Shown here piece after piece: positions 6,234 to 6,725 of a DNA stretch of 6,725 nt; within the stretch, counting starts at the first letter, position 1; every line of letters starts with the position of its first letter. The position numbers were made by a program, and so were the translations under genes. This stretch comes from an uncultured Ignavibacteriales bacterium. Its GTDB lineage: Bacteria; Bacteroidota; Ignavibacteria; Ignavibacteriales; Ignavibacteriaceae. The stretch lies in the NCBI GenBank assembly GCA_913053915.1, contig CAJXGP010000119.1, positions 1 through 6,725 on the forward strand. Direction: 5' to 3'. The notes under the pieces are model-generated. The model was not told where the DNA came from and did no database searches. It saw only the letters and a program-made list of their open reading frames with translations.

Positions 6234-6725
6234 ATGAAAATAATTCTTAGAATATTAATGGTCAGCATGATAATTGCCATTGGAGAAAGTGTTATGTATG
6301 CCCAAGGACAAGCGGCTGTACCATTTTTGGAATTGGCCCCTGATGCAAGAGCCGGTGGAGTAGGTGAATCAGGCACCGGTTTAGCTGATAATTCGTCCGC
6401 AATCTTTTGGAATCCTGCCGGATTGGCTTTTCTTAAGGGATCGGAAGTCAGTATTACACATAGTAATTGGCTACCCCAATTTCATTTGGATATTTTTTAT
6501 GACTATTTGACTTACCAGCAGTATGTCAGTCAGCTTAACGGTAATATTTCTGCAAGTGTTACTTATATGAATTATGGGCAATTTAACCGTACGTTGGAAG
6601 GCGGTCCACAGATTGTAGGAACTTTTAGATCCTTCGATGCTGCCTTAACCCTCGGTTATGCAACTAAGCTAACGCCCAATTGGGGAATTGGATTTAATTT
6701 CAGGTTAATTCATAGCCAGTTATCC
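6234..6725 (+). CDS. porV: T9SS outer-membrane barrel PorV, 3' end missing
   Basis: PorV (also called LptO) is an outer-membrane beta-barrel of the FadL-like PorV/PorQ family. It accepts T9SS cargo leaving the translocon and delivers it to PorU, with which it forms the attachment complex. The first 164 codons are present, and the frame is open to the window edge. A signal peptide covers about residues 1-24 (hydrophobic 3-17, ending YAQ). The family signature FLELAPDARAGGVGESG (31-47) and SSAIFWNPAGLAFL (54-67) follow, then alternating strands such as NISASVTYMNYG (104-115) and AALTLGYATKLTPNWGIGFNF (136-156). The gene begins 113 nt after porU with no clear terminator or promoter between, so co-transcription is likely. 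A paralogous PorQ/PorV-like barrel is possible, but adjacency to porU favours PorV. Confidence 0.9.
   Translation, partial: MKIILRILMVSMIIAIGESVMYAQGQAAVPFLELAPDARAGGVGESGTGLADNSSAIFWNPAGLAFLKGSEVSITHSNWLPQFHLDIFYDYLTYQQYVSQLNGNISASVTYMNYGQFNRTLEGGPQIVGTFRSFDAALTLGYATKLTPNWGIGFNFRLIHSQLS

Noticed and set aside
6191..6376. Minus-strand open frame of 61 codons
   Set aside because: It is antisense to the start of porV, whose signal peptide and family motifs are clear on the + strand.
1..6725. CRISPR arrays, insertion sequences, toxin-antitoxin or defence genes
   Set aside because: There are no regularly spaced repeats, no transposase-like frames and no terminal inverted repeats. Every sizeable frame is explained by housekeeping or T9SS genes.

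Overview
The window looks like AT-rich chromosomal DNA from the Bacteroidota/Chlorobi side of the FCB superphylum, with an Ignavibacteria-like lineage as my best guess. Four things point there: type IX secretion (T9SS) genes porU and porV side by side; a C-terminal sorting-type domain opening with the YPNPFN signature; a promoter of the Bacteroidetes TTG...TAnnTTTG type; and mostly absent Shine-Dalgarno sequences. The tRNA also lacks an encoded CCA end. The lineage is inference, because there is no rRNA to anchor it. All genes lie on the + strand.

Region 1 (1-245) holds the 3' two-thirds of a tRNA-Glu(CTC) gene cut by the window edge, then an AT-rich spacer. The spacer contains two hairpins, a sequence resembling a decayed tRNA 3' end, and a promoter overlapped by two small palindromes.

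Region 2 (246-1841) is a probable three-gene housekeeping operon. It encodes a thioredoxin-fold [2Fe-2S] ferredoxin, endonuclease III (nth, overlapping the ferredoxin gene by 17 nt) and an HD-domain metal-dependent phosphohydrolase of unknown substrate. The ferredoxin and Nth both carry Fe-S clusters with all ligand cysteines present.

Region 3 (1842-2139) is a 298-nt gap without a supported gene. It holds a small hairpin, candidate promoter elements and an 18-bp hairpin followed by a T-run just before porU.

Region 4 (2140-6725) is the T9SS pair. PorU is the gingipain-like (C25) cell-surface sortase that removes the C-terminal signal of secreted cargo and attaches cargo to the cell surface. 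PorV is the outer-membrane beta-barrel that collects cargo and presents it to PorU; it runs off the right edge. The two genes work together and are probably co-transcribed.

I found no convincing evidence of an undescribed system. The best leads are the regulatory-looking structures before the ferredoxin gene and before porU, and the unassigned HD-domain protein.
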